From Yeosuana aquiaggeris (lineage in GTDB: Bacteria > Bacteroidota > Bacteroidia > Flavobacteriales > Flavobacteriaceae), in contig NZ_JBAWKC010000001.1 in assembly GCF_044003965.1 (NCBI RefSeq), forward strand, positions 1,178,001-1,242,000: a DNA stretch of 64,000 bases, given 5' to 3'. Position 1 is the first letter of the stretch. Each line of letters opens with the position of its first letter. The translations under genes and the position numbers were made by a program. The notes beneath the pieces are model-generated. The model was not told where the DNA came from. It saw only the letters and a list, made by a program, of their open reading frames with translations, and ran no database searches. This document shows positions 52,352 to 61,700 of the stretch, piece by piece.

Positions 52352-52741
52352 ATGGCACAAAATTATAATATTACAATTACAGCAAGTTTTCCAAATGATG
52401 CTAACCCTGCGGATAGCTCATTAACATTAGATGATAACGGAAACACCTATGCAGATCCAGGGGATCAAATAACTTGGAAAATTGGAACAGGTTCTGGCGT
52501 TGGGAGGATTTCCGCAATAACAGATGATGCGGGTTCTACAGATGTATTTGGACCGCCTTCTTCTAATGAGCCGGCACCCCAAGGTGGTGGTTCAGGAAAT
52601 TGGAGAGGAACAATTAATTCTGGTATAGCGAGAGGAAGTATTGAAAATTATACAATAACCTGGTATACTGATGAGTCTCCTGAAAGGGGTCCATATTCTT
52701 TTGACCCTAAAATCAGTATCAATCCTACACAGACAGTCTAA
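52352..52741 (+). CDS. Small beta-rich protein of unknown function
   Basis: 129 residues without a signal peptide. The composition is rich in Gly, Ser, Thr, Asp and Pro with few Lys residues: YNITITASFPNDANPADSSLTLDD, a GSGNWRGTINSG loop and NYTITWYTDESPERGPYSFDPKISINP at the end. A single beta-sandwich domain is likely. Not recognised. It lies 9 bp before a TPR-adenylate cyclase gene, which suggests a functional link with that enzyme, but the link rests only on position. Confidence 0.65.
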   Translation: MAQNYNITITASFPNDANPADSSLTLDDNGNTYADPGDQITWKIGTGSGVGRISAITDDAGSTDVFGPPSSNEPAPQGGGSGNWRGTINSGIARGSIENYTITWYTDESPERGPYSFDPKISINPTQTV

Positions 52742-52750
52742 TTAATTATT

Positions 52751-54589
52751 ATGAAATTAAGAAAACAAGCCTATTATGTTTTAATAGGCTTCTTTTGTTT
52801 CTTTATTCCCCATGCTTCTGGCCAAAATCAGAAGGAAGCGGATAGTCTGGCTCAAATATATTTAAAGGGTAATCTTGAAGGTGAGGCCAAAATGGCATTA
52901 TTAAGAGATTTATCTTTCAATCAAATTAATGATTATCAATTGTCATTAAAATATGCTGAAGAGTTAATCTCGCTAGCGGATTCCGAGAAAAATTTTAAGT
53001 ATTTAGCTCAAGGTTTTCTTCGAAAGGGGAATGCCCATAATAAAATGGGGGATTTGGAAAAGGCCTTAGAAGCTTTTTTTAAGTCTGCTGAGATTGCTAA
53101 GCAAGAAAAATTCATTTCTGGAGAAGGGGCAGCCTACCTTTCAATAGCAGATGTATATGCTACAATGAATAACCCTGATAATGCCATAACCTATTATAAT
53201 AAAGCCATACAATTATTTAGAGATACTGAATTTTCAATTGAATTAGCATCGGCATTATTAAACCAAGGAGACCTTTATTTTAATATAGAAGAATATGATT
53301 TAGCTCTTGAGAATTTCCAAGAGTCGGGTCAAATTTTTAGAGAGAAAAATTATTTATCAGGTACAGCTTATAATATAGGTAATGTGGGTATGGTCTATGC
53401 TGAGCAAGGTAAGGATGCGTTGGCCGAACAAAATATCAATGAAGCTATAAATATGCTAGAAGAAATGCAAGATTATTCTCCTATTTCTATTTTTCTCACT
53501 TTTATGGCAGATATTTATGTTAGAAAAGGGAATATAAAAACCGCGTTATCTTATGCCAAAAAGAGTTTAGTTCTGGCAACAAAATATAACCTTAAAAAGG
53601 AGATTAGCGATGCAAATTTTAAATTATCTGAACTCTATGAAAAGGCAGGAGACAAGATAACCGCTTATAAATATTATAAAGATCATATAGTTTATAGAGA
53701 TAGTGTGCAAAATGTCGCAAAGGTTCAGCAAATGGCCAATTTGCGAACTGATTTTGAAGTTTCTCAAAAACAAACGGAACTCAATTTAAAAGATGCAGAA
53801 CTAAATCTTTCAAATCAGCAAAAAAAGAACCAGCGCGTGGTGATGATTGCCACGGCTATTGCGCTATTTTTAATAGGGATATTAGCTTTTGGGTTATTTA
53901 GGCGTAATAAATTTATACAAAGAACCAAGCAGATTATTGAAGAAGAAAAGAATCGTTCAGATAATTTATTGCTTAATATTCTGCCTGAAGAAACCGCTCA
54001 GGAATTAAAAGAAAGTGGCAAGGTTAAAGCTAAAAAGTTTGAGTCAGTGACGGTTTTGTTTACTGATTTTAAAGGTTTTACCAGTTATTCAAACAATTTA
54101 TCGCCGGAAGTCCTGGTGGAAACCATTGGTTTCTATTTTTCAAAATTTGATGCCATTGTAGAAAAATATGGCTTGGAAAAAATTAAAACGATAGGAGATG
54201 CCTATATGTGCGCTGGTGGTTTGCCATTTCCCACAGAAAATCATGCTGAAAACATGGTAAAGGCTGCCATGGAAATTGCCGATTTTGTGGCAGAGACCAA
54301 AAAAAATGTAAAGGCCACAGAAATGAATTTTGATGTGCGCATTGGTATTAATACAGGGCCAGTTGTTGCAGGAGTGGTAGGCGCTAAGAAATTTGCTTAT
54401 GATATTTGGGGTGATACTGTAAATATTGCATCGCGCATGGAATCTAATTCAGAACCTGGAAAAATAAATATTTCTGAAAATACGTATGAGTTGATTAAAG
54501 ATCAGTTTGATTGCGAATACCGCGGGGAATTAGAAGTTAAAAACAAAGGCATGATGAAAATGTATTTTGTAAATGGTATAAAAGCGTAG
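52751..54589 (+). CDS. TPR-repeat class III adenylate cyclase
   Basis: 612 residues. Signal peptide (to about HASGQ), then six or so TPR repeats (residues 40-320), a coiled coil, a membrane helix (VVMIATAIALFLIGILAFGLF, about 362-382) and a cytosolic class III cyclase domain. Metal-binding Asp residues are in TVLFTDFKGFTSYS and KTIGDAYMCAGG. The substrate-selecting Lys of EKIKTIGDAYM and Asp of YDIWGDTVN match the ATP-specific pattern of adenylate cyclases, as opposed to the Glu-Cys pattern for GTP. NIASRMES holds the transition-state Arg. Domain order makes it a transmembrane sensor. cAMP made by it could feed a Crp-type regulator. Confidence 0.9.
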   Translation: MKLRKQAYYVLIGFFCFFIPHASGQNQKEADSLAQIYLKGNLEGEAKMALLRDLSFNQINDYQLSLKYAEELISLADSEKNFKYLAQGFLRKGNAHNKMGDLEKALEAFFKSAEIAKQEKFISGEGAAYLSIADVYATMNNPDNAITYYNKAIQLFRDTEFSIELASALLNQGDLYFNIEEYDLALENFQESGQIFREKNYLSGTAYNIGNVGMVYAEQGKDALAEQNINEAINMLEEMQDYSPISIFLTFMADIYVRKGNIKTALSYAKKSLVLATKYNLKKEISDANFKLSELYEKAGDKITAYKYYKDHIVYRDSVQNVAKVQQMANLRTDFEVSQKQTELNLKDAELNLSNQQKKNQRVVMIATAIALFLIGILAFGLFRRNKFIQRTKQIIEEEKNRSDNLLLNILPEETAQELKESGKVKAKKFESVTVLFTDFKGFTSYSNNLSPEVLVETIGFYFSKFDAIVEKYGLEKIKTIGDAYMCAGGLPFPTENHAENMVKAAMEIADFVAETKKNVKATEMNFDVRIGINTGPVVAGVVGAKKFAYDIWGDTVNIASRMESNSEPGKINISENTYELIKDQFDCEYRGELEVKNKGMMKMYFVNGIKA

Positions 54590-54645
54590 CTTTGTTATTT
54601 AATATAAAATAAGTGGAGGTGTTTCAGGTTTTAAATAAATTTTCA

Positions 54646-54903
54646 ATGGGAAGGGCAGCACTTCCTTTAGCAACGTTAACCGCCGTTGCCGTTGCCATAA
54701 TATTTTTCTTAATTAGAGGCCGGTTTTCTCTGTTTTTTCACGGGTGTCTTTTTATTTATATCGCTTTCGGCTCCATCAGAACGTATATTGCTTATAAAAA
54801 TGAAGGAGGCTTTGCTCAGCTTTTAAAAGATGCACTGGTAATTATATGCGGCGTTTTATTGTTGTTTGTTATAAGTTTAGTGTTGGGTTATTTTATTAAT
54901 TAA
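54646..54903 (+). CDS. Small membrane protein, unknown function
   Basis: About 85 residues from the ATG at 54646; a GTG at 54613 would give 96 residues and lies 23 bp after the cyclase stop. Three hydrophobic segments are visible (LATLTAVAVAIIFFLI, LFFHGCLFIYIAFGSI, LVIICGVLLLFVISLVLGYFI). Not recognised. Probably co-transcribed with the cyclase and followed by a terminator. Confidence 0.6.
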   Translation: MGRAALPLATLTAVAVAIIFFLIRGRFSLFFHGCLFIYIAFGSIRTYIAYKNEGGFAQLLKDALVIICGVLLLFVISLVLGYFIN

Positions 54904-54930
54904 TGCTACTTCCATCAATAACTAAAAATA

Positions 54931-54962
54931 AAAAAGAGATGTATGAGAGTACATCTCTTTTT
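54931..54962 (+). terminator. Terminator of the cyclase transcript
   Basis: AAAAAGAGATGTA (54931-54943) pairs with TACATCTCTTTTT (54950-54962) around TGAGAG: 13 bp with A- and T-runs on both sides, so it may work in both directions. Confidence 0.92.
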
Positions 54963-54979
54963 CGTTAATTAATTTATAA

Positions 54980-55027
54980 AAAACCTTTTATTACAAAACT
55001 TGTTTTTGAGGAAAACAAGCAGGTTTT
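54980..55027. repeat. Nested inverted repeat between convergent genes
   Basis: CTTGTTTT (54999-55006) pairs with AAAACAAG (55012-55019) around TGAGG, inside an outer pair AAAACCT (54980-54986) and AGGTTTT (55021-55027). It could be a second terminator for the leftward antiporter transcript. Confidence 0.5.
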
Positions 55028-55158
55028 TCAAACCCTAAATTTATCTACATCTAATTAAATAAAAATTAAAGACATATAAATTGATATTGGTCAATTTGAA
55101 ATTAATTGGACATAATAACTTTCAGGAGTCTTCAGACAAAGAATAAGATTTTTATAGA

Positions 55159-55173
55159 GCCTAAGCTTTAGGC
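55159..55173 (-). terminator. Hairpin after the antiporter stop
   Basis: GCCTAA and TTAGGC pair around a 3-nt loop immediately after the stop codon on the minus strand. The following stretch is only moderately T-rich, so termination is likely weak. Confidence 0.4.
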
Positions 55174-56430
55174 TTACAAATATTTATGAGGCAATTTCTC
55201 CAGTCTTTCAACCAATGTTCCCACAGTTAATCCTTGAACTATTATTGAAAAAACAACTACTATGTAGGTGATTACCAAAAAAAGATCTCTGTGCATTTCT
55301 TGGGTTAAACCTAATGCTAAGGCTATAGAAATGCCACCGCGCAAGCCTCCCCAGGTCATAATCAGATTGGTATAGGGGACAAAATCAAGTTTCTTTTTAA
55401 AGAAATTAATAGGCATCATTAAAGAAGCATAGCGGCATATCAAAATAACTGGGATGGCTAATAACCCTGCAATAATATAATTTCCTTCGTATACCAATAC
55501 TAACATTTCCATTCCAATAAGTACAAAAAGGATGGTATTGAGTAAAATATCTATAAGTTCCCAAAATTTATCTACATAGGTTTCTGTAGTGCCTGACATG
55601 GCATTCACGCGTACGGTATCGTTACCTACAAAAAGACCGGCTGCCACCATGGCTAAGGGCGCAGAAAGATGTAGTTTTTGTGCAATGGCCGTTCCTACCA
55701 TAACGGTTGCCAGCGTAATAATAACTTCAATATCATAATCATCAATAGATTTTAACAACCTATAGGTTACCCATCCTAGAAATAATCCAAGAGCTATACC
55801 ACCAATCACCTCTTGACCAAACAGTTTAAGAACATCACTTACTTCTATATTTTGGTTACCAAAAGAGGCAATCTGGAATAGTGTGAGAAAAACCACGACA
55901 CCTATGCCATCATTAAAAAGTGATTCTCCCACTATTTTTGTTTCAAGCTTTTTAGGAACCCCCGCTTTTTTAAGAATACCTAGTACCGCTATAGGATCTG
56001 TGGGCGAAATTAAAGCGCCAAATAATAAACAATAAATATAGTTAATGTCAAGTCCTAACCATTTGAGAATAAAGAACATGGTGGTTCCAACTAAAAAAGT
56101 GGAGACCAAAACGCCTAATGTGGAAAATACTAAAACGGGCCATCTATGTATCTTTAACTGCTCAAAATTGGTGTGTAAAGCACCTGCAAACAGAAGAAAG
56201 CTAAGCATGATATCTAAGAGAACACTTTTAAAATTAATCTGACTGATTATAAACTTTTCAGCATCCAGGAGCCTTGTATCAAAATAACTCAATGCAAATA
56301 TGGCTAAAGTGAACAGGATGGTGATCACCATCAATCCGATACTATTAGGAAATTTTAGAAACCGCACATTGATATATCCGAAAAAAGCTGATAAAGCAAT
56401 AAGAATTGTAATGATAAAAAAGTAATCCAT
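55174..56430 (-). CDS. Na+/H+ antiporter of the CPA1 (NhaP) family
   Basis: 418 residues with about twelve membrane helices. The CPA1 signatures are SPTDPIAVLGILKKAGVP and the ion-binding motif GESLFNDGIGVVVF with the essential Asp. A late GGLRGGISIALAL block also matches. The C-terminal cytosolic tail is very short. The enzyme exchanges protons for Na+ or K+ at the inner membrane, which suits a marine flavobacterium. Start ATG at 56430. Upstream lies a 563-bp gap. Confidence 0.93.
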   Translation of the reverse strand: MDYFFIITILIALSAFFGYINVRFLKFPNSIGLMVITILFTLAIFALSYFDTRLLDAEKFIISQINFKSVLLDIMLSFLLFAGALHTNFEQLKIHRWPVLVFSTLGVLVSTFLVGTTMFFILKWLGLDINYIYCLLFGALISPTDPIAVLGILKKAGVPKKLETKIVGESLFNDGIGVVVFLTLFQIASFGNQNIEVSDVLKLFGQEVIGGIALGLFLGWVTYRLLKSIDDYDIEVIITLATVMVGTAIAQKLHLSAPLAMVAAGLFVGNDTVRVNAMSGTTETYVDKFWELIDILLNTILFVLIGMEMLVLVYEGNYIIAGLLAIPVILICRYASLMMPINFFKKKLDFVPYTNLIMTWGGLRGGISIALALGLTQEMHRDLFLVITYIVVVFSIIVQGLTVGTLVERLEKLPHKYL

Positions 56431-56993
56431 GAACCAAGTTGTTTTTTTTAAAAATAATCATTTCAAAAGATATTCATTGAAATAAATGAGTTTTAAAAAT
56501 ACAAAAAAACCTCTAAATTATTTTAAAGGGTTTAAGGTGCTGTTGTTTACTAAAAGTAAAAAAGTTGAACTTTTTCAAAAGGATTTACATAGATTATCTT
56601 GTTTGAAGGGATAAATAAAATTCAAAGTTTATATTTTAAATTGAAAAAGTGAAGTAAGCAAAAATCTTCTGCCTAAACATCTAGCTAGGGTTTTCCGCAG
56701 GAAAATCAGATGTAAGCAAACAAGTAATAAACTTTGGGTTAGCTAAAACCAGTAATTGAATATACACTTTGATATGTGTTGGCTTTTCATTTGGCTTATT
56801 TCTGGTTTTTGACGTGAGATTTATTATTGTTAAATGAAATTAACTATTCTTCTTAATTATAATTTAATCTATTAAAGATTTACTGATACCTTGAATTATG
56901 TTACAGAATTTTTTTAATAAACGAGTAGTAAGTATTTTATAAATAATTATATTTCGAGCGTCATTAAGAAGAGTAATTTCAAAGTGAAATAGA
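56431..56993. other. Gap between the antiporter and the DUF481-like gene
   Basis: 563 bp, AT-rich, without a credible open frame. It holds a nested stem-loop at 56677-56713 flanked by two GTAAGCAAA copies (see the next entry) and a weak TATATTTC box at 56948-56955 that could serve the rightward gene. Confidence 0.5.
56677..56713. repeat. Nested stem-loop with flanking GTAAGCAAA copies
   Basis: An outer pair ACATCT (56677-56682) and AGATGT (56708-56713) encloses an inner perfect hairpin TTTTCC-GCA-GGAAAA (56691-56705). GTAAGCAAA occurs on both sides, near 56655 and 56712. No T-tract follows, so it is not a terminator. It may be a structured RNA or a scar of a small mobile element. Confidence 0.4.
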
Positions 56994-57752
56994 ATGAAAA
57001 AGATATTATATTATTTCTTAATTTTCCCCATCTTGCTTTCAGCACAAATAAATGAAAGTGATACGCTTCGGGTGAAAGCAAGTCTTTCTATAACTGGATT
57101 TTATCAAGGTGGAAATGTTGAAACCTTGATTTTTAGAGCAAAAACTGATTTGAGTTTTAAGCCTTGGAAGAATTGGGTTTTCAAAAATCAAAATTCATAT
57201 GTCTATCAAGCATTTGATAAGAAAAAGGCAGATGAAGATCTATTAAGTCTTAACTTTTTATATCTTAACCCTGAGCGAAAAATATATCCGTTTGTATTGG
57301 GTTTCGTAAGCACTAATTTTAGAAGGGAAATTGACTTGCGCTATCTGTTAGGAGCAGGAGCCACTTTTCAAATTCTAAATAAAAAAAACGACTGGCTTAA
57401 ATTGTCAATTTCAAGTGAATATGAACAGACTAATTTTTCCGAAACTAACTTTAACTATTCAATGTATGATGGAAGCAAATCTATTAATACTTTTCGCAGC
57501 ACCATATGGGTAAATGGTAAATATCATGTACTTAAAAAGAAAATAATTTTAAATCATGAAATTTATTTTCAGCCTTCTCTTGAGCGAAGTAATAATTTTC
57601 GTTGGCAAGCTGATGTTGGTTTCGAATTACCCGTTTGGAAGCATTTGAATTTTAAAATAAACTACCGTCATACATTTGAAAGTATTGTGATAGAAAACCA
57701 AAAACAAGAAGATAGGTTTTTGACTTTTGGTTTTACTCTAAAAAGTTATTGA
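56994..57752 (+). CDS. DUF481-like outer-membrane protein
   Basis: 252 residues with a signal peptide (MKKILYYFLIFPILLSAQ). The rest is a run of amphipathic strands with many aromatic ends: LSITGFYQGGNVETLIFRAKTDLSF, WVFKNQNSYVYQAF, LRYLLGAGATFQIL, and a C-terminal LNFKINYRHTFESIVIENQKQEDRFLTFGFTLKSY. This matches the DUF481/YdiY type of small outer-membrane barrel. Function unknown. It follows the 563-bp gap and stands alone. Confidence 0.75.
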   Translation: MKKILYYFLIFPILLSAQINESDTLRVKASLSITGFYQGGNVETLIFRAKTDLSFKPWKNWVFKNQNSYVYQAFDKKKADEDLLSLNFLYLNPERKIYPFVLGFVSTNFRREIDLRYLLGAGATFQILNKKNDWLKLSISSEYEQTNFSETNFNYSMYDGSKSINTFRSTIWVNGKYHVLKKKIILNHEIYFQPSLERSNNFRWQADVGFELPVWKHLNFKINYRHTFESIVIENQKQEDRFLTFGFTLKSY

Positions 57753-57859
57753 CTAGCTTAAATAGGCTAATTTTATGGCATCTTTGCAAAATAAAAGGGT
57801 CTTCAATCTTACACGCAAAGTGTTTTTGTGCGGTTTAGATGCATGAAACCTTCAAAGAG

Positions 57860-57920
57860 AAGCCTTATTTTATTGTTCAAGAGGTTCACTTATTCCTTGA
57901 GAATTTAATACCTAAGGCTT
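57860..57920. repeat. Stem-loop downstream of the DUF481-like gene
   Basis: AAGCCTTA (57860-57867) and TAAGGCTT (57913-57920) are perfect inverted repeats closing a 61-bp region. It may be a weak terminator for the gene ending at 57752 or a remnant element. Confidence 0.35.
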
Positions 57921-57941
57921 TTATTTAGTTTCATTATAAGG

Positions 57942-57967
57942 GAGGTAATTATTACCTCTCTTTTTTT
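57942..57967. terminator. Hairpin overlapping the end of the 57952 gene
   Basis: GAGGTAA (57942-57948) pairs with TTACCTC (57952-57958) around TTA, followed on the plus strand by a T-run. The hairpin includes the stop codon of the leftward gene, and may act on either strand. Confidence 0.6.
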
Positions 57968-58626
57968 ATTCCAACCTCTATGTAATACCAAAAATAGTCC
58001 TTTTTAAAATTTATTACTTCAAGTTCGTGACCTGAGAATATTGCTTTTAATGTTTTTTCAGTTCCGCCAGAACGTATATGATTTTCCGCTAAAAGTTTTT
58101 CTCCGTTTTTGTCAGTTAACCAAATTGTTTCCACGTCTCTTTGATAAAATTCTTCTATCTGACTTTTATCGATTGTTTGTATTACAAAGTCATTTTTTCC
58201 GATTTTGTTTTCAGATAAAAAGCGAAGTTCCCAACTTGATTTGGGATTGTATTTTTTGTTTAGATTTTCAATCCATTCTTTTTTATAATTCTGTTGGGTT
58301 TCTTGTACGGCTTTTTTGTCAGCGTACATATTGATAAATAAGTCAATTGAATTTTCTGTTAATCCAATAACTTTATTCTCAATAAATAAATATTCTGTTT
58401 TACTTAAATGATGACTTATTACTGAATTTGACATAGTTCCAACTAGTCCTTCTCCTACAGAAGAACCTTTTGCATATAAATTTACTTGTTTTGTATTTGG
58501 TTTATTCCAAATATTGAGTTCTTCTCCTATGTTAACATCAAATTCAGATTTGTTTCTCTCAAATCGATAGGTTTTTTTAATAGGTAATTTTTCAGGGGTT
58601 CCTAAAATGTACGATAGTATTCCCAT
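57952..58626 (-). CDS. Cytosolic protein of unknown function
   Basis: 224 residues, no signal peptide or membrane segment. Sequence elements include YRFERNKSEFDVNIGEELNIWNKPNTKQVNLYAKGSSVGEGLVGTMSNSVISHHL near the start and DVETIWLTDKNGEKLLAENHIRSGGTEKTLKAIFSGHELEVINF near the end. I do not recognise the family. Rich in Glu, Lys and Asn. A TATATTTG box at 58635-58642 lies so close to the ATG that the transcript would be almost leaderless. A Crp/Fnr-like palindrome is centred 29.5 nt upstream of that box. Confidence 0.65.
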   Translation of the reverse strand: MGILSYILGTPEKLPIKKTYRFERNKSEFDVNIGEELNIWNKPNTKQVNLYAKGSSVGEGLVGTMSNSVISHHLSKTEYLFIENKVIGLTENSIDLFINMYADKKAVQETQQNYKKEWIENLNKKYNPKSSWELRFLSENKIGKNDFVIQTIDKSQIEEFYQRDVETIWLTDKNGEKLLAENHIRSGGTEKTLKAIFSGHELEVINFKKDYFWYYIEVGIKKER

Positions 58627-58634
58627 AATGTTAT

Positions 58635-58708
58635 CAAATATAAAATTCTCAATTGTTATGAGGTATGACTTTTGTCATAAAATACTGTCAAAAACAAAGT
58701 TACATTTA
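58635..58708. promoter_or_regulatory. Divergent promoter pair around one Crp/Fnr-type operator
   Basis: TGACTTTTGTCA (58666-58677), within TATGACTTTTGTCATA, is centred 29.5 nt from a leftward TATATTTG (plus 58635-58642) and also 29.5 nt from a rightward TACATTTA (58701-58708). One operator could therefore activate both the 57952 gene and the 1104-codon gene. Confidence 0.6.
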
Positions 58709-58720
58709 AGCATATATTGT

Positions 58721-58743
58721 GGATATAGTTAATACCTATATCC
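58721..58743. repeat. Hairpin at the left edge of the 58.7-62.05 kb unit
   Basis: GGATATAG pairs with CTATATCC around a 7-nt loop, just outside the 12-bp inverted repeat at 58745. The hairpin plus repeat resembles one side of a recombination site, but no such function is shown. Confidence 0.4.
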
Positions 58744-58744
58744 A

Positions 58745-58756
58745 ATTGTTGGGCAA
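58745..58756 (+). repeat. Left 12-bp inverted repeat of the T9SS gene unit
   Basis: ATTGTTGGGCAA is the exact reverse complement of TTGCCCAACAAT at 62042-62053. The two bracket the coding region. GTTGGGC fits the GTTRRRY core of integron attC sites. Confidence 0.6.
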
Positions 58757-58787
58757 CATGTTGAATAAACTCAAAATTAAAACTGAA

Positions 58788-61700
58788 ATGAAAAAAAACC
58801 TACTTATCCTATTTTGTATTATTATATGCACAAATAAAATTCACTCTCAAATAAATTGGGAATTACTAAATCCAAAACCAACTGCTAATACAGGAAAGAA
58901 TGTTGATTTTGTCACAAATAATATTGGATACATTATTACATCTAATGAATTATTAGAAACTCTTGACGCTGGTAACACATGGTTAAAAAAGCAAAATATT
59001 TCTAGTGGAAATGATATGAATTTCTACAATACAACAGGTTATATTGTTGGTAATTATGGATATGTGCTAAAATCTGTAGATAACGGAGCATCATGGAGTC
59101 AAATATCTACAGGATTTAATAGCAGTTTTAATACTATTAATATTATTGATGATAACAATATTATTTTGTCAACTTCAAATAGTATTGTAAAGACTGATGA
59201 TGGAGGAACTACATGGGAAAGTTGGAGTATTTCAAACTCTGCAGTAAATAAAACGTCTTTTACCAGTTCTTTAGTTGGGCATGCAGTTTGTAATAATGGA
59301 ATCATACTAAAAACTATAGATGGTGGAGAGAATTGGTATACAACAATAAATAACAGTAATATTTCACCTTCAGATTATTTTACGGTTTATTTTATTAATG
59401 AGAACATAGGCTTCGCAACAAGAGAACATGATTACATGTACAAAACAACAGATGCAGGTGAAACTTGGGTGGAAATTTCAGGAACAAGTCAAGCAATATT
59501 TGACTTTCATTTTTTGGACGAAAATAATGGTTTTGCTACTGGTGAATATGGTGCTACTTATAAAACAAATGATGGCGGAACTACTTGGGGGCAAATCTTT
59601 TTTCAGAATGGTTTTGTAGGTGGTACTTCTATGTATGGAATTCATTTTCAAGATAGTAATATTGGTTATGCAACTGGTGCACGCGGTCGTATCATTAAAA
59701 CTACAGATGGTGGTAATACTTGGGTATCACATTCCGAAAACTACAATGATTTTAATGATCTAAAAATATTTGATAATGGTACTGGTTTTGCTAGATCTGG
59801 AATTAATTACTATAAGACAACTGATTTTGGAGACAATTGGTCTTATATATCATCTGTTAATCATTTTACATATTGTAGCGGATTCTATTTTGTTAATGAA
59901 AATATTGGATACTCTATTGGAGGCGGAACCAACAGCCCATCTGGTGACGTTTTTAAAACTACCGATGGCGGTAATACTTGGAGTCAATTAAATATTTATG
60001 TTGACGAAGGTTTAAGTTCAGTCTTTTTTATAGATGAAAATGTTGGGTTTATTTCTGGAGGTTTCAATCAAAAAAAAGTAATGAAAACCATCAATGGAGG
60101 TTCTACTTGGACACAAGTTGAATCAATTTCATTTGGACAAATACAATTCATCAATAATCAAATAGGTTATGCGCATAGGGTTGGGTATTCTAATGGTAGA
60201 ATGTATAAAACTACTGACGGTGGAAATACCTGGAACATAAGTATTGAAGTAGATGAAGAAATCAATGCTTTTCATTTTGTCAATGAAAACAATGGATATT
60301 TTGTTGGTGACCAAGGTTTAATCTATAAAACAAATGATGGAGGAACTAACTGGGAAGAATTAGAAATCCCTTATGAATGGTATACTAAGGTTAATTTTTA
60401 TTCAAAAAATGTAGGTTATATAGCTGACGAGGATGGAAAACTCTATAAAACAGAAAATGGAGGTTTAAATTGGAAATATCTTACCCAACAATATACTATA
60501 AATTCAATTGAACTTATTAATGACAAAATCTATACAGCAGGTACAAATGGTAAAATTTATAGAAGTGTTGTAGAATATGAAACCATAATTTTACATGTTA
60601 ATGCTGCTGAAAACATCACTAATTCTAGTACTAGCTTAACTGGTAATGCTACCTCTAATGGAGAATCTATTTCTAACATTCAATTTGAGTATAGTATTGA
60701 TTATTCTTTTAGTAATATTATTTCTACAAAACCTAGCACAGTTGATGCAAATGAATCTTTGAATGTTTCTATTGATTTAATAAACTTAGAACCAAACACA
60801 ACACATTACTATAGATTAAAGGGAACACAGAACTCAAATATTAGTACTAGCCAAATTTTAAGTTTCACAACTCTTCCCGATTATGAAATAACAACAAATT
60901 TCACTTATAATTATTCATCAACTACTTCGGAGATTTCAGGTAATATAGTTTCTAATGGATATGACATTACAAATGTAGCGTTTCAATATGGAACAAGTTC
61001 TGATATTCTTGATAGAACTTTAACTGGAACACCAACATCTGTTTTAGGAAATACAACAGAAAATGTTACAGCGAATTTAATTAATTTAGAACCTGAAACA
61101 CAATATTTCTATAGAATAAAGGCGACACATCAAGGAGAAGATATTTATGGTGACATTCTGTCTTTCACAACATATCCAGAGTTCAATATAAATCTTAACA
61201 ATCCAAATATTAATGGAACAGATGTTACATTATCAGCATATTTAACTTCTTATAATCAAGATTTAACTGATATCGTCTTTGAATACGGAACTATTGATTA
61301 CGAAAATAATGCTTTGACCAATCCTTCACAAGTCAACGCTAACAGTTCAAACTATATTAGTACAACAATAACTAACTTAGATACAAATTTAAATTACTAT
61401 TATAGATTAAAGGCTATGCATAATCGTGAAGCTATTTATAGTGAAGAAAGAATTTTCAATTTTTCAGGAGATATTATAATGGTTAACTGCACAATAGAAG
61501 AAGCTCAAGCAAATTCTTTAGAGTTAAAAGGCTTAATTAATAGTTATGGTGCTTATTTAACAAATATTCATTTCGAATATGGCATCACAAACAGTTTTGG
61601 TTCATCAATAGCAGGTACACCAAATTTTGCTTATGGTTATAATACTAACTTGATAACTGGTTCAATCAACAACCCATTGCCAAATCAAACTTATTACTAC

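Noticed and set aside
55081..55094. TTGATATTGGTCAA, a further Fnr-like palindrome
   Set aside because: It lies between convergent genes with no promoter box at the expected distance, so it gives no support for regulation.
58719..58787. GTG start for the T9SS protein
   Set aside because: The upstream codons overlap a hairpin and the inverted repeat, and would bury the signal peptide that begins at 58788.
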